Positions 31,865 to 43,538 of a DNA stretch of 64,000 bases are shown piece by piece (position 1 is the first letter of the stretch; the number at the start of each line of letters is the position of its first letter). Under the pieces are notes generated by a model. The model searched no databases. It was not told the origin of the DNA and was given only the letters and a program-made list of their open reading frames with translations. The translations under genes and the position numbers were made by a program. Source of the stretch: Lithodes maja. Taxonomy: Eukaryota; Arthropoda; Malacostraca; Decapoda; Lithodidae. The DNA lies in NCBI GenBank assembly GCA_037953745.1, contig JBAKBP010000766.1, positions 1 through 64,000 of the forward strand, read 5' to 3'.

Positions 31865-33558
31865 CTATATTCCAACTTACTTCCTCTCGGGCATAGGCTG
31901 AGAGCCTTAACATTCACCGCTTTACAATGAACAGTGAAGCCCGTGAGGTCTTGTTCCAGTCTAGGGAGTGAGACATGTGAAGCACGTAGAGTACAACGAG
32001 CACCTGCCATCTTGCCTTCACATGAGGCATGGTGCTCACTCATGGCCCGAAACGACCCCATCTCTGAAGCCATCTCGTTCCCGTGCTTCACTGTCTCACC
32101 CCCTACACTCGGACTCTCACACTTACACACACACAACGCCACCTGTTGAGCAGATAACTCACCAGGCATTGCACCCCTGTAGCATATTTTGAATATGGGA
32201 ATATTCATACAGTGCTATTTAATCAGGGAACAATGAGGGTATTTTATTGACGTTTCGGTGGGCTTGTGGTAATGCACTGATACTAGGTACAGCACAAATT
32301 CCATCCCAATAATATCTTCCCATTGATACATCGGGATTTGAACCCGGGACCTTTGGATTACCAGGCCAGTGGCAAGACCACTCCACCACACCTCCCCTAG
32401 GTTAATTAGGTTAATTTACTTAATGTCTACTATGATTGATAAAGTCTAGCTAGAGTCAATGATACGATATACTGGTGCGCATGGCATGCCGCATAGCCTA
32501 GTGCAAATCTCAAGTCTGTGCGTCAAATATTACGTTATAGGGAAGGGTAGCTCTCTTGAGAAACCTTAATACCGAAGTATTAAGCATTCTCCTGGCGTAC
32601 CTCAAAGACAAACAACGAGCTTAGAACAGTGCAGAATGGTATAGGCAAAATACCCTCATTCGTGCATGCTCTACTCTCACTGGCACACAGACTAGAATTT
32701 ACTCAATCAACTCCAGTTCTCAGGTATGTCGTGCAGCTTTTTCCTAAAGCCAGCACTCATAGGAAACAATACCTTATAATATCAGACTCCTAGTCTAGCA
32801 TTATCTAATCCAGCAGAACACTAATAATTAAAGGACGCGGTACTTAAACAATATAAATGCCAACCAATGCTTCGTGATCCACTTATCTTAACAACTAACA
32901 TACATGGGTTATATCAGACCTTAACGCACAATACAACTGGCCAGCATGAAGCTGATTTTGCAGAGTTAACCAGAGGGGATATAATGTTAATAAAAGGTGG
33001 TGAAAGATATGGAAAATGAGAGAGATAGGCAGAGGAAAAGGTTCTCAGGGGCGGAGCAGGGGACAGGTAGCAAGGGATAAAGATGAATGCGTTCTAGAAA
33101 CCAGATCTGAGGGAGAGAGTGGCGAGGAACTGTATATATACTCGCACTAGCTCGAGGCGCGTGGGAAAAAAGCGGTTACAAGTCCTCTAGCCACTAGCAA
33201 GGGAGCTAGCAGCATGGTAAGGACCTCTCTCCACCAACCCCCACGAGGCAGCCAGCCGTGACGTCATCGAGCGGGACGAAAACACTGCGCGCTCCCTCCC
33301 ACTCTGTTCTACTCTCTCTCTCTCTCCCAGATCCCATCATTACTAGTTAATGATAAAACATATACTTTACAATTAAATATATAAAGCCTTGACATGGGTG
33401 AAAACAAAGAGCCTTTCTGGACTGCCCATGACACGAGCTTTCATATGAAATAAAGCACACTCTAATACATAAACTGTAGCCCCATCCACTGCCCTGGCGA
33501 TCCTAGCGAGTCACTGTAGGACAAGCCATGCGGTTCTAACGGAGTGGTTAATGTCACC
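31180..33558 (-). repeat. LTR of element A (3' LTR), carrying a SINE-like insertion
   Basis: Minus-strand LTR of the same subfamily as 37335-39129. On the minus strand it runs from gGTGACATTAACC (33558; the first T of TGTGACG has changed) to CGTAACA at 31180. It is 2.38 kb rather than 1.8 kb because of a 575-bp insertion at 31828-32402. A TATATATA box sits at 33132-33139. It is the downstream LTR for the minus-strand coding remains at 33.6-37.3 kb. Confidence 0.9.
31828..32402 (-). mobile_element. tRNA-headed SINE-like insertion with poly(A)
   Basis: Inserted in LTR A and absent from the two LTRs of element B. On the minus strand it begins with a tRNA-like head (near 32397-32330): A-box-like tggtggagtgg, a possible GGT anticodon and a perfect B box ggttcaaatcc. 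It runs about 500 bp further and ends in a long poly(A) (poly-T 31826-31864). A TAATT target duplication (31823-31827 and 32403-32407) flanks it. At 575 bp it is long for a SINE, so it may be composite. Confidence 0.7.
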
Positions 33559-33570
33559 CCCCCCCCCCAA
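33559..33570 (-). other. polypurine tract of element A
   Basis: On the minus strand a run of about 10-12 G (cttgggggggg) abuts the LTR start, the expected plus-strand primer position. Confidence 0.75.
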
Positions 33571-34034
33571 GATTTTTCTCAGAGGCCCCAAGGCTCACAA
33601 AAATCTGATGGTTAGAACCCATGCTATATCTCCACTTCCCATCACCCAGCGGCAGTAAAATATCTGGCACAGTTCTTCAACAAAACATTTTTCAAAATTA
33701 TAACCCTGCCCAACACCATAGGTTAAATTATATGTAGTTATGCTCCTCAAGAGCGAGCTTCTCTAGCCCAGCATTCTGAGAGGAGTGCAACTCAGAATTA
33801 CTGCTATAACATACTAAAAAAAATCAACTATCAAAGAAAGAGTTTTTATTTGATTTTTATGTTTATAATTTGTTTATTTCGGCTGCACTATAGGGGCAAG
33901 CCTATTTTTTTCTTCTATACCAAACGCTCAACTCCTGCTTTACGACCCAATACGCTGGGCTACAACCGCGAGCCAACAAGCACCATGCGCAAAATACTAT
34001 TCAAACTAAAGCAGGAGGCTACCCGTGTGTCAAT

Positions 34035-35996
34035 CTACCCAAGATCATATACCCTTGAACGACCATCTGCAACCACGTTGTCACAACCGGCAATATGGCG
34101 TATGTCCAGGTTATATACCAATAACCTTAGTGACCACCTGGTCAGCCTCATATTCCGATTGTGAAACTGGTCCAAGAACTTGAGAGGGTGATGATCTGGG
34201 TAAACTACAACGACCGGACCATAGGCTGGAACATAGACCTCGAAATGCCCCAGCGCAAGCACAACCGCCAGCAGCTCCTCCTCGACAACAGAGCAGCTCC
34301 CCTGGGCCGAATTGTACTTCTCCGAGCAGAAACTAACAGGATGCTCCAGCCCATCATTGTCCTTTTCCATAAGGACGGCACCAGCCCCCACACCACTAGC
34401 CTCCGTTGCTAGTTGGAAAGGTAGGCTAAAGTCAGGGGCCCTGAGGATCGGGTGAGTGCACAACAGGTGTTTTACTTCTCTAAACACCTTCTCACACTCA
34501 GGCGCCCATTTGAACTTTTTATCCTTCCAGTTATCCTCCACCTGAGCTTGACTGTCCCGTTCTCCTTCTCCACCTTGACTGCTAAACGTCATCACAGGCA
34601 CAGTGAGAGGCTCAGGGGGGTGCCTCCCATACTCCTTCATGGGATTAACATGACATAACTGATTGCGCTTCCGTCTGTCTGGAGTGGCTACCAAGTAATC
34701 CAGGTCTGATAGCTCCTCCACCACCCTATAAGGACCAGCGTACTTCGCGGATAAGGGGTGACCTACAAGGGGCAGTAGAATCAACACCTCCTGACCCACG
34801 TGAAACTCCCTGAGTTCAACCTTGAGGTCGTACCTGTCCTTCCTGAGGGCCTGAGAGCTAGTCAAATTACGGCCAGCCAACTCCAGACTGCGCAACATCC
34901 GTTCTCGACTGTTGAGGACACACTTGAGCATAGAACAAGGTTTTTCTGCGCCCTCCCATACTTCTTCAACCATATGGAGAGGCCCTCTGACACGGTGTCC
35001 AAAGACGAGCTCATTAGGGCTGAATCCCAAACTCTCCCCAGGTACCTCCCGCACAGCAAACAAAACACATGGCAGGCCAAGATCCCAATCCTTCCCACTC
35101 TCAAAGCAACAACAACGAAGCCCAGATTTCAAGGCTGAGTGCCATCGCTCTAACACACCCTGGCTCTCCGGATGATACGCAGATGACACTACCCCAACAA
35201 TCTCATGCTGCGGCATTGCTTGAACAAAGAGGCTAGAAGTGAAGTTGGGTCCCTGGACTGACTGAATCCCCTGCGGGTAACCATACCGAGAAAAATACAC
35301 TAGCAAGCTTCGGACCACCGTCTTCGCCGACCCATTTCTCATAGGGTATGCGTCAGGGTACCTTGTTGCTACATCTCCCGACTGTGCATCACTGTCCTCC
35401 TTCAACTCTTTCGTCTTTTTAAGCCCATCCTCTGCCCCTTCAGGAACAGTTACTGGGTCTTCTCCAGACTCGAAATGTGGTCCTAATAATGAGTCCCCGA
35501 GAAGGTCCGTTGATACTAAACTCTCAACCGCATCAACTTTCAACCCCTTCTCGGTACCCTTCCTCCGCTGATCTAAAGATTGTTGACCAGAATGTGACTC
35601 CCTGGATGCAGGATCTCCGGTGACAACACACGCCATAGGCTGCACCGGACACTTCTCAACCCACTCCTGCTCCTCCCTACTCACGTCGGCCGGCTTCTCG
35701 GCAACGACCAAGGGTGGAGCCTCAGAAGTAGGTCCCGCAAAGTCGTTGCCGAGAAGTAGGTCGACGCCCCCAACAGGTAACTTCTCCACAATTCCTACAT
35801 CCAGGTCCCGAGTCACACCATCAACTTCCACCTTCATTCTTTCAAGCGGGTATGACCTTGTCGCATTAACTCCCTGAACCACAACCACCCGCGCCGTATT
35901 GACAGGTTTACCAATAAAATTTCTCAACAGTGTTTGCGATGCCCCAGTGTCACGCAAAATTCTCACCTCATGTCTTCTACCCCCCACTCCACACAA
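34035..35996 (-). pseudogene. element A pol remnant: protease, partial integrase, RNase H
   Basis: A 653-codon minus-strand frame. The protease motif LRDTGASQTLL is near the start. The integrase enters at ATRYPDAYPMRNG, so the zinc-binding HHCC region and first catalytic Asp are missing; the second catalytic Asp is replaced (IQSVQGPNF), while HPESQGVLERW keeps the Glu. The GPY/F-type motif GPYRVVEELSDLDYLV follows. The frame then jumps from VEDNW directly to KDKKFKWAPEC, skipping all RT, and enters RNase H, whose first catalytic Asp is Glu (LATEASGVGAG). Both deletions are in frame and identical to those in element B. Gag is joined upstream only across a one-base deletion in a G run (about 35982). 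Cannot encode an active polymerase. Confidence 0.88.
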
Positions 35997-37334
35997 CCGA
36001 GTCCCCTGTGGTCACTAAAGGCATCACGGACAGGGAATAAGCCTTCCGGATTCTTCTGCACTGGCAGTGTATTTACCTCGGAAGAAATGCCTCTAACAAA
36101 CTCCGATGTCCTCTTGAACACTCCAATGCCGTGAGCAAAAGACACGGCTGCCGGAGGAGGTCGACTAGGGCACTCATTTGCCTTATGACCCTCCTGGTGG
36201 CAACTAAAACACATAAATTTCGGTTTCAGCTTATACTGTGATGTAAAAGGCCCCTGACTTTTCACATACAGTGTGGTGTAAGGTTTGGATTCAGTTTTAG
36301 TTTCATGGCTCTTCTGTTTAAATGTGTCATTGTTCCGGGGAGGGGGAGGATAACGGTCCTTAGCACTTACATCGTACTTCTGTGAGGACCCGCAACCCCG
36401 AATCAACGACAGCCGTCGATCAGCCATTTCTGCTGCTTCGACTAGAGTTCTTGGGTTTTTCTTCTTCAAGTTCAAAGTTAGATCACCGCCCGTGCTCTTA
36501 AAGAACTGCTCCATCATTAACTGCTTAATTTCATCAAATGTTGTGACCTTCTCAGATCGGAGCCAGTTCCCCATAGCATCGGACAAGTCCCGAGCGGGTT
36601 CCAAAAAGGTGCTATCTCTTCCCTTAGTTACCCCCCGGAACTTCAAACGGTACGTTTCTGGTTGCAGTTCGTAAGCCCTCAGGACAGCCTCCTTGAGATC
36701 CTCGTACACAATACATAACTCCAAAGGTAACGCATCGTAGGCTTTAAGACCCTTGCCTATTAATCTAGAGGATACAAGTGCTGCCCATTTATTCTCTGGC
36801 CACTGGTGTTCCTGGCACTTCTTCTCAAAGCGTGTGAAAAATTCTGTTACACCACTCTCATCAAACACCGGAACCAGTTTCAATAAGTGCGAGAGAGACT
36901 GCTCATGAACACGGTTACCAGCCCCAAGTCGCTGTCCCGTTGCCTCTACTCGCGACTTCTCTACGTCCATGTCGGCACAGTACCTAGTCGACTCAGCTTG
37001 GATTTTTGCTAGCTCTATGTGCTCATGACTGATAGTTTTCTCTCTTCTATCTTGGCTAATTCTATTTGCTGCTCACCTGCCCTGATAGCCATTCTCTCTT
37101 CGATCTTAGCTAATTCGAGCTGAAGCAATAATTCTGGAGATAACCCTTGAGGAGGTGAAGGTGCTACAATGTTTGAAACCACCGGTGGTCCCCCCAGGGG
37201 CAACCCACCCTGCCAGCCACCACCCAACTGCGGAAGCGCACCCGGGGTCGGCAAACCACTGGGATGGCTGGGAGTCGAGTGTAGGGGAAGCATGGCCGAA
37301 GGGCTCCGAGCACTCAACCCATCTCGCTCACCAG
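35963..37334 (-). pseudogene. element A gag, C-terminal two thirds, truncated by insertion of element B
   Basis: Minus-strand gag. The intact frame 36970-35963 has a capsid-like region (LKLVPVFDESGVTEFFTRFE, KWAALVSSRLIGKGLKAYDA) and a zinc knuckle CFSCHQEGHKANEC (CX2CX4HX4C). The proline-rich and ELAKIEER segment (37317-37015) is in another frame after a one-base loss in an A run near 37035. The frame ends at 37334, where element B begins. The missing N-terminus is at 45335-45594 on the same strand. Confidence 0.88.
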
Positions 37335-39129
37335 TGTGACGTTAACCACTCCGTTAGAACCGCATGGCTTGTCCTACAGTGACTCACTAGGATCGCCAGG
37401 GCAGTGGATGGGGCTACAGTTTATGTATTAGAGTGTGCTTTATTTCATATGAAAGCTTGTGTCATGGGCAGTCCAGAAAGGCTCTTTGTTTTCGCCCATG
37501 TCAAGGCTTTATATATTTAATTGTAAAGTATATGTTTTATCATTAACTAGTAATGATGGGATCTGGGAGAGAGAGAGAGAGTAGAACAGAGTGAGAGGGG
37601 GCGCGCAGTGTTTTTTGTCCCACTCGATGACGTCACGGCTGGCTGCCTCGCGGGGTTGGTGGAGGGAGGTCCTTACCATGCTGCAAGCTTTGTTAGTGGT
37701 TAGATGACTTGTAACCGCCTTTTTCCCACGCGTCTCGAGCTAGTGCGAGTATATATACAGTTCCTCGCCACTCTCTCCCTCAGATCTGGTTTCTAGAACA
37801 CACCCATCTTTTTTCCCTTGCTATCTGTCCCTGCTCCGTACCTGAGAATCTTTTCCTCTGCCTATCTCTCTCATTTTCCATATCTTTCACCACCTTTTAT
37901 TAATATTATACCCCCTCTGGTTAACTCTGCAAAATCAGCTTCATGCTGGCCAGTTGTATTGTGTGTTAAGGTCTGATATAGCCTATGTATGTTAGTTGTT
38001 AAGATAAGTGGATCACGAAGCATTGGTTGGCATTTATATTGTTTAGTACTGCTTCCTTTAGTTATAAGTGTTCTGCTGGATTAGATAATGCTAGACTAGG
38101 AGTCTGATATTATAGGTATTGTTTCCTATGAGTGCTGGCTTTAGTTAAAAGCGGCATGACATACCTGAGAACTGGAGTTGATTGAGTAAATTCTAGTCTG
38201 TGTGCCATTGAGAGTAGAGCATGCACGAATGAGGGTTTTTTGCCTATACCATTCTGCACTGTTCTAGTCTCGATTGTTTGTCTTTGAGGTACGCCAGGAG
38301 AACGCTTAATACTTCGGTATTAAGGTTTCTCAAGAGAGCTACCTTTCATTATAACGTAATATTTGACGCACAGACTTGAGATTTGCACTAGGCTATGCAG
38401 CATGACATGCGCACCAGTATCTTGTATCATTGACTCTAGCTAGAGTTTATCAGTCACAGTAGACATTAAGTATATTAACCTAATTACTCTTTTTATGCAT
38501 ACCCATTTATCATTACACAAGCATTTCGCAGCCTAGTTTGATGTATTGAGACACAAACGACTTAGGCTCTTTTTGTTGATAGGAATACTGCATTGTCGTG
38601 GCGATTATTATTATTGTTGTAGTGTTTAGGATATTCTTTGCTCCGACGGCATTATATATTCTGCCTTTTTGTGTGCATAGCCTGCACGAGCATTGTTCCG
38701 CTGCCTGCCTTTTTGGGTTCCATTTCCGATACGAGCATCTTTATAGCATCTAACATTTAAAGAAGATTCCTTGTTAGTGTTGAAGGACTTTAGTGCACTT
38801 TCTTTCATGCAGGAGTGCCTGACATTTATTGATTAAAGTAACGTAAGCTGTAACTTCTCTTACCATCTTACTTTGCATACCATAACCAAGCACCTTCGGT
38901 TATAGGTAGTAATAGACTGTTTTCACATAACATTAAGCCTAGAGTAGATGCACATTTATTGAGAGTTTGATAGCCTATTATTGCATATAGAACTCTGTAG
39001 AGTATTTGTGTTCTTTGTTCACTGGGAATATACTTCAGAGGTTGGAGCTAGCGCTTTCCGTTGTAACATTTATGCCATTACTAGTCCAATGAATAAGAGC
39101 CCTGATATATTTGAACCCCAGTCGTAACA
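37335..39129 (+). repeat. element B 5' LTR
   Basis: A 1795-bp LTR with terminal TGTGACG...CGTAACA. It has TATATATA at 37750-37757, about 415 bp from the LTR start, as a likely promoter box, and a GA microsatellite near 37570. Nearly identical to 43539-45334. Confidence 0.94.
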
Positions 39130-39131
39130 AA

Positions 39132-39139
39132 TGGCGACC
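39132..39139 (+). other. element B primer binding site, tRNA-Arg-like
   Basis: TGGCGACC begins 2 bases after the LTR end. It is complementary to a tRNA ending GGTCGCCA, as in arthropod tRNA-Arg(UCG) by recall. Only 8 bases match, so the tRNA is tentative. Element C has tcggcgacc at the same place, with one base changed. Confidence 0.55.
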
Positions 39140-39351
39140 TTACCTAGGATTTGGTGAACCTACATTTATTAGCAGGGAACATTAATTTTGTTGTTTTGGA
39201 GAATATTTTGCGGGGATCAGCAAGAATATTTTTTTTTTGCAACATAGTATAGCCCTTGAGTATTTCCGAGAATTTTTGTGTGTATATTGAGGTATAAGAG
39301 TTTGGGGTACTTCTTTTCTGAATATTGAGGTGGGAAATTTTTTTGAGCATC

Positions 39352-40863
39352 ATGTCTTATACCGGATCAGAGGAGAATGGAGACACAGTACGTAATGTCG
39401 AAACTGAGGAACAGCAGTATGATGATATGGTTAATCAGGTGAACTGTGAGGAGGATGCTAGGATATTTTTGCAATGGCCTGTTACTGCCGAGCGGTTGGA
39501 GGGTATGGAGCGGTACGGTCTTCCATGCCTGGCCACAGCTATCGGTCATGCGGGTACTAGCAGCATGACCAGGGATAACTTGATAACGTGTGTACTGGGC
39601 AGGGTGACTGGTGAGCGAGATGGGTTGAGTGCTCAGAGCCCTTCGGCCATGCTTCCCCTACACTCGACTCCCAGCCATCCCAATAGTTTGCCGACCCCGG
39701 GTACGCTTCCGCAGTCGGGTGGTGACTGGCAGGGTGGGTTGCCCCTGGGGGGACCACCGGTAATTTCAAACATTGTAGCACCTTCACCTCCTCAAGGGTT
39801 ATCTCCAGAATTATTGTTTAAGCTCGAATTAGCTAAGCTTCAGCATCAGCAGCAATTAGAATTAGCCAAGATAGAAGAGAGAGCCAAGATAGAAGAGAGA
39901 AAAACTATCAGTCAGGAGCACATAGAGCTAGCAAAAATCCAAGCTGAGTCGACTAGGTACTGTGCCGACATGGATGTAGAGAAGTCGCGAGTAGAGACAA
40001 CGGGACAGCGACTTGGGGCTGGTAACCGTGTTCATGAGCAGTCTCTCTCGCACTTATTGAAACTGGTTCCGGTGTTTGATGAGAGTGGTGTAACAGAATT
40101 TTTCACACGCTTTGAGAAGAAGTGCCAGGAACACCAGTGGCCAGAGAATAAATGGGCAGCACTTGTATCCTCTAGATTAATAGGCAAGGGCCTTAAAGCC
40201 TACGATGCGTTACCTTTGGAGTCATGTATTGTGTATCTCAAGGAGGCTGTCCTGAGGGCTTACGAATTGCAACCAGAAACGTACCGTTTGAAGTTCCGGG
40301 GTGTAACTAAGGGAAGAGATAGCACCTTTTTGGAACACGCCCGGGACTTGTCCGATGCTATGGGGAACTGGCTCCGATCTGAGAAGGTCACAACATTTGA
40401 TGAAATTAAGCAGTTAATGATGTTGGAGCAGTTCTTTAAGAGCACGGGCGGTGATCTAACTTTGAACTTGAAGGAGAAAAACCCAAGAACTCTAGTCGAA
40501 GCAGCAGAAATGGCTGATCGACGGCTGTCGTTGATTCGGGGTTGCGGGTCCTCACAGAAGTACGATGTAAGTGCTAAGGACCGTTATCCTCCCCCTCCCC
40601 GGAACAATGACACATTTAAACAGAAGAGCCATGAAACTAAAACTGAATTCAAACCTAACACCACACCGTACGTGAAAAGTCAGGGGCCTTTTACATCACA
40701 GTATAAGCGAAACCGAAATTTATGTGTTTTAGTTGCCACCAGGAGGGTCATAAGGCAAATGAGTGCCCTAGTCGACCTCCTCCGGCAGCCGTGTCTTTTG
40801 CTCACGGCATTGGAGTGTTCAAGAGGACATCGGAGTTTGTTAGAGGCATTTCTTCCGAGGTAA
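39352..40863 (+). pseudogene. element B gag, frameshifted before the zinc knuckle
   Basis: Gag starts at ATG 39352 (MSYTGSEENG). It has an acidic N-terminus, a proline-rich linker (PLHSTPSHP), an ELAKIEER-type coiled segment and the capsid-like region LKLVPVFDESGVTEFFTRFE. A one-base deletion near 40708 (aagcgaaacc versus aagctgaaacc in element A) shifts the frame just before the CCHC knuckle, so the last 50 codons are out of frame. Without that loss gag and pol form a single ORF, as in element C. A two-codon deletion also occurs at IVYLKEAV. Confidence 0.88.
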
Positions 40864-43064
40864 ATACACTGCCAGTGCAGAAGGATCCGGAAGGCTTATT
40901 CCCTGTCCGTGATGCCTTTAGTGACCACAGGGGACTAGGTTGTGTGGAGTGGGGGGGTAGAAGACATGAGGTGAGAATTTTGCGTGACACTGGGGCATCG
41001 CAAACACTGTTGAGAAATTTCACTGGTAAACCTGTAAATACGGCGCGGGTGGTTGTGGTTCAGGGAGTTAATGCAACAAGGTCATACCCGCTTGTGAGAA
41101 TGAAGGTAGAAGTTGATGGTGTGACTCGTGACCTGGATGTAGGGATTGTGGAGAAGTTGCCTGTTGGGGGCATCGACCTCCTTCTCGGCAACGACTTTGC
41201 GGGACCTACTTCTAAGGCTCCACCCTTGGTCGTTGCCGAGAAGCTGGCCGACGTGAGTAGGGAGGAGCAGGAGTGGGTTGAGAAGTGTCCGGTGCAGCCT
41301 ATGGCGTGTGTTGTCACCGGAGATCCTGCATCCAGGGAGTCATATTCTGGTCAACAATCTTTAGATCAGCGGAGGAAGGGTACCGAGAAGGGGTTGGAAG
41401 TTGATGCGGTTGAGAGTTTAGTATCAACGGCCCTTCTCGGGGACTCAGTATTAGGACCAAATATCGAGTCTGAAGAAGACCCAGTAACTGTTGTGGAGAA
41501 GGCAGTGGATGGGCTTAAAAAGACGATGAGACAGCAACGGTACGCAGAGAGAGAGCAACGGGAGGCCAAATTTAATGTAGGAGGGGGGCATGAGTTGTTT
41601 CGCAAACACTTGGATAGGCTTGCTCCTTCGGACATTCGTAAGTTGCAATTGGAAGACCCGGAGGTTCTTGAATGTGGTACCGGTGCTGTCGAGTTGAAGG
41701 AGGACAGTGTTGCACAGTCGGGAGGTGTGGCAACAAGGTACCCTGACGCGTACCCTATGAGAAATGGGTCGGCGAAGACGGTGGTCCGAAGCTTGCTAGT
41801 GTATTTTTCCCGGTATGGTTACCCGCAGGGGATTCAGTCAGTCCGGGGACCCAACTTCACTTCTAGCCTCTTTGTACAAGCAATGCCGCAGCATGGGATT
41901 GTTGGGGTTGTGTCGTCTGCGTGTCATCCGGAGAGCCAGGGTGTGTTAGAGCGATGGCACTTAGCCTTGAAATCTGTGCTTCGTTGTTGTTGCTTTGAGA
42001 GTGGGAGGGATTGGGATCTTGGCCTGCCATGTGTTTTGTTTGCTGTGTGGGAGGTACCTGGGGAGAGTTTGGGATTCAGCTCTAATGAGCTCGTCTTTGG
42101 ACACCGTGTCAGAGGGCCTCTCCATATGGTTGAAGAAGTATGGGAGGGCGCAGAAAAACCTTGTTCTATGCTCAAGTGTGTCCTCAACAGTCGAGAACGG
42201 ATGTTGCGTAGTCTGGAGTTGGCTGGCCGTAATTTGACTAGCTCTCAGGCCCTCATGAAGGACAGGTACGACCTCAAGGTTGAACTCAGGGAGTTTCACG
42301 TGGGTCAGGAGGTGTTGATTCCACTGCCCCTTATAGGTCACCCCTTATCCGCGAAGTACACTGGTCCTTATAGGGTGGTGGAGGAGCTATCGGACCTGGT
42401 TTACTTGGTAGCCACTCCAGACAGACGGAAGCGCAATCAGTTATGTCATGTTAATCCCATGAAGGAGTATGGGAGGCACCCCCCTGAGCCTCTCACTGTG
42501 CCTGTGATGACGTTTAGCAGTCAAGGTGGAGAAGGAGAACGGGACAGTCAAGCTCAGGTGGAGGATAACTGGAAGGATAAGAGGTTCAAATGGGCGCCTG
42601 AGTGTGAGAAGGTGTTTAGAGAAGTAAAACACCTGTTGTGTACTCACCCGATCCTCAGGGCCCCTGACTTTAGCCTACCTTTCCAACTAGCAACGGAGGT
42701 TAGTGGTGTGGGGGCTGGTGCCGTCCTTGTGGAAAAGGACGATGATGGGCTGGAGCATCCTGTTAGTTTCTGCTCGGAGAAGTACAATTCGGCCCAGGGG
42801 AGCTGCTCTGTTGTCGAGGAGGAGCTGCTGGCGGTTGTACTTGCTCTGAGGCATTTCGAAGTCTGTGTTCCAGCCTATGGTCCGGTCGTTGTAGTTTACC
42901 CAGATCATCACCCTCTCAAGTTCTTGGACCAGTTTCACAATCGGAATATGAGGCTGACCAGGTGGTCACTAAGGTTATTGGTATATAACCTGGACATACG
43001 CCATATTGCCGGTTGTGACAACGTGGTTGCAGATGGTCATTCAAGGGTATATGATCCTGGGTAG
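40722..43064 (+). pseudogene. element B knuckle-protease-partial integrase-RNase H frame (780 codons)
   Basis: Begins in the knuckle CFSCHQEGHKANEC, then the protease LRDTGASQTLL. At about 41722 the frame joins AQSGG to ATRYPDAYPM, so the integrase HHCC and first Asp are gone. IQSVRGPNF lacks the second Asp, while HPESQGVLERW keeps the Glu, and GPYRVVEELSDLVYLV is the GPY/F-type module. At about 42572 VEDNW joins KDKRFKWAPEC, removing RT. RNase H has the first Asp changed to Glu (LATEVSG) and YPDHHPL for YTDHHPL. The frame is otherwise open, with a stop at 43062-43064. It may supply gag-protease functions at most. Confidence 0.9.
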
Positions 43065-43527
43065 ATTGACACACGGGTAGCCTCCTGCTTTAGTTTGAAT
43101 AGTATTTTGCGCTTGGTGCTTGTTGGCTCGCGGTTGTAGCCCAGCGTATTGGGTCGTAAAGCAGGAGTTGAGCGTTTGGTATAGAAGAAAAAACTAGGCT
43201 TGCCCCTATAGTGCAGCCGAAATAAACAAATTATAAACATAAAAATAAAATAAAAACTTTCTTTGATAGTTGAATTTTTTCAGTATGTTATAGCAGTAAT
43301 TCTGAGTTGCACTCCTCTCAGAATGCTGGGCTAGAGAAGCTCGCTCTTGAGGAGCATAACTACATATAATTTAACCTATTGTGTTGGGAGGGTTATAATT
43401 TTGGAAAAAAATGTTTTGTTGAAGAACTGTGCCAGATATTTTACTGCCGCTGGGTGATGGGAAGTAGAGATATAGCATGGGTTCTAACCATCAGATTTTT
43501 GTGAGCCTTGGGGCCTCTGAGAAAAAT

Positions 43528-43538
43528 CTTGGGGGGGG
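43528..43538 (+). other. element B polypurine tract
   Basis: cttgggggggg immediately precedes the 3' LTR. Sequence 43065-43527 is untranslated 3' internal region. Confidence 0.85.

Larger units (their letters stand above)
33571..37334 (-). mobile_element. element A: internal region of a defective Gmr1-like LTR retrotransposon (part 1)
   Basis: Minus-strand internal region from mid-gag to the 3' end. Element B (37335-45334) inserted into its gag; the gag start lies at 45335-45594. Relative to the element at 49.5 kb, element A lacks the integrase N-terminal half and the entire RT. The 5' LTR is missing because homology ends near 45765. Confidence 0.88.

Noticed and set aside
31768..32208. Minus-strand 146-codon frame in LTR A
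   Set aside because: It ends in a poly-lysine run produced by the SINE poly(A) and spans the insertion boundary.
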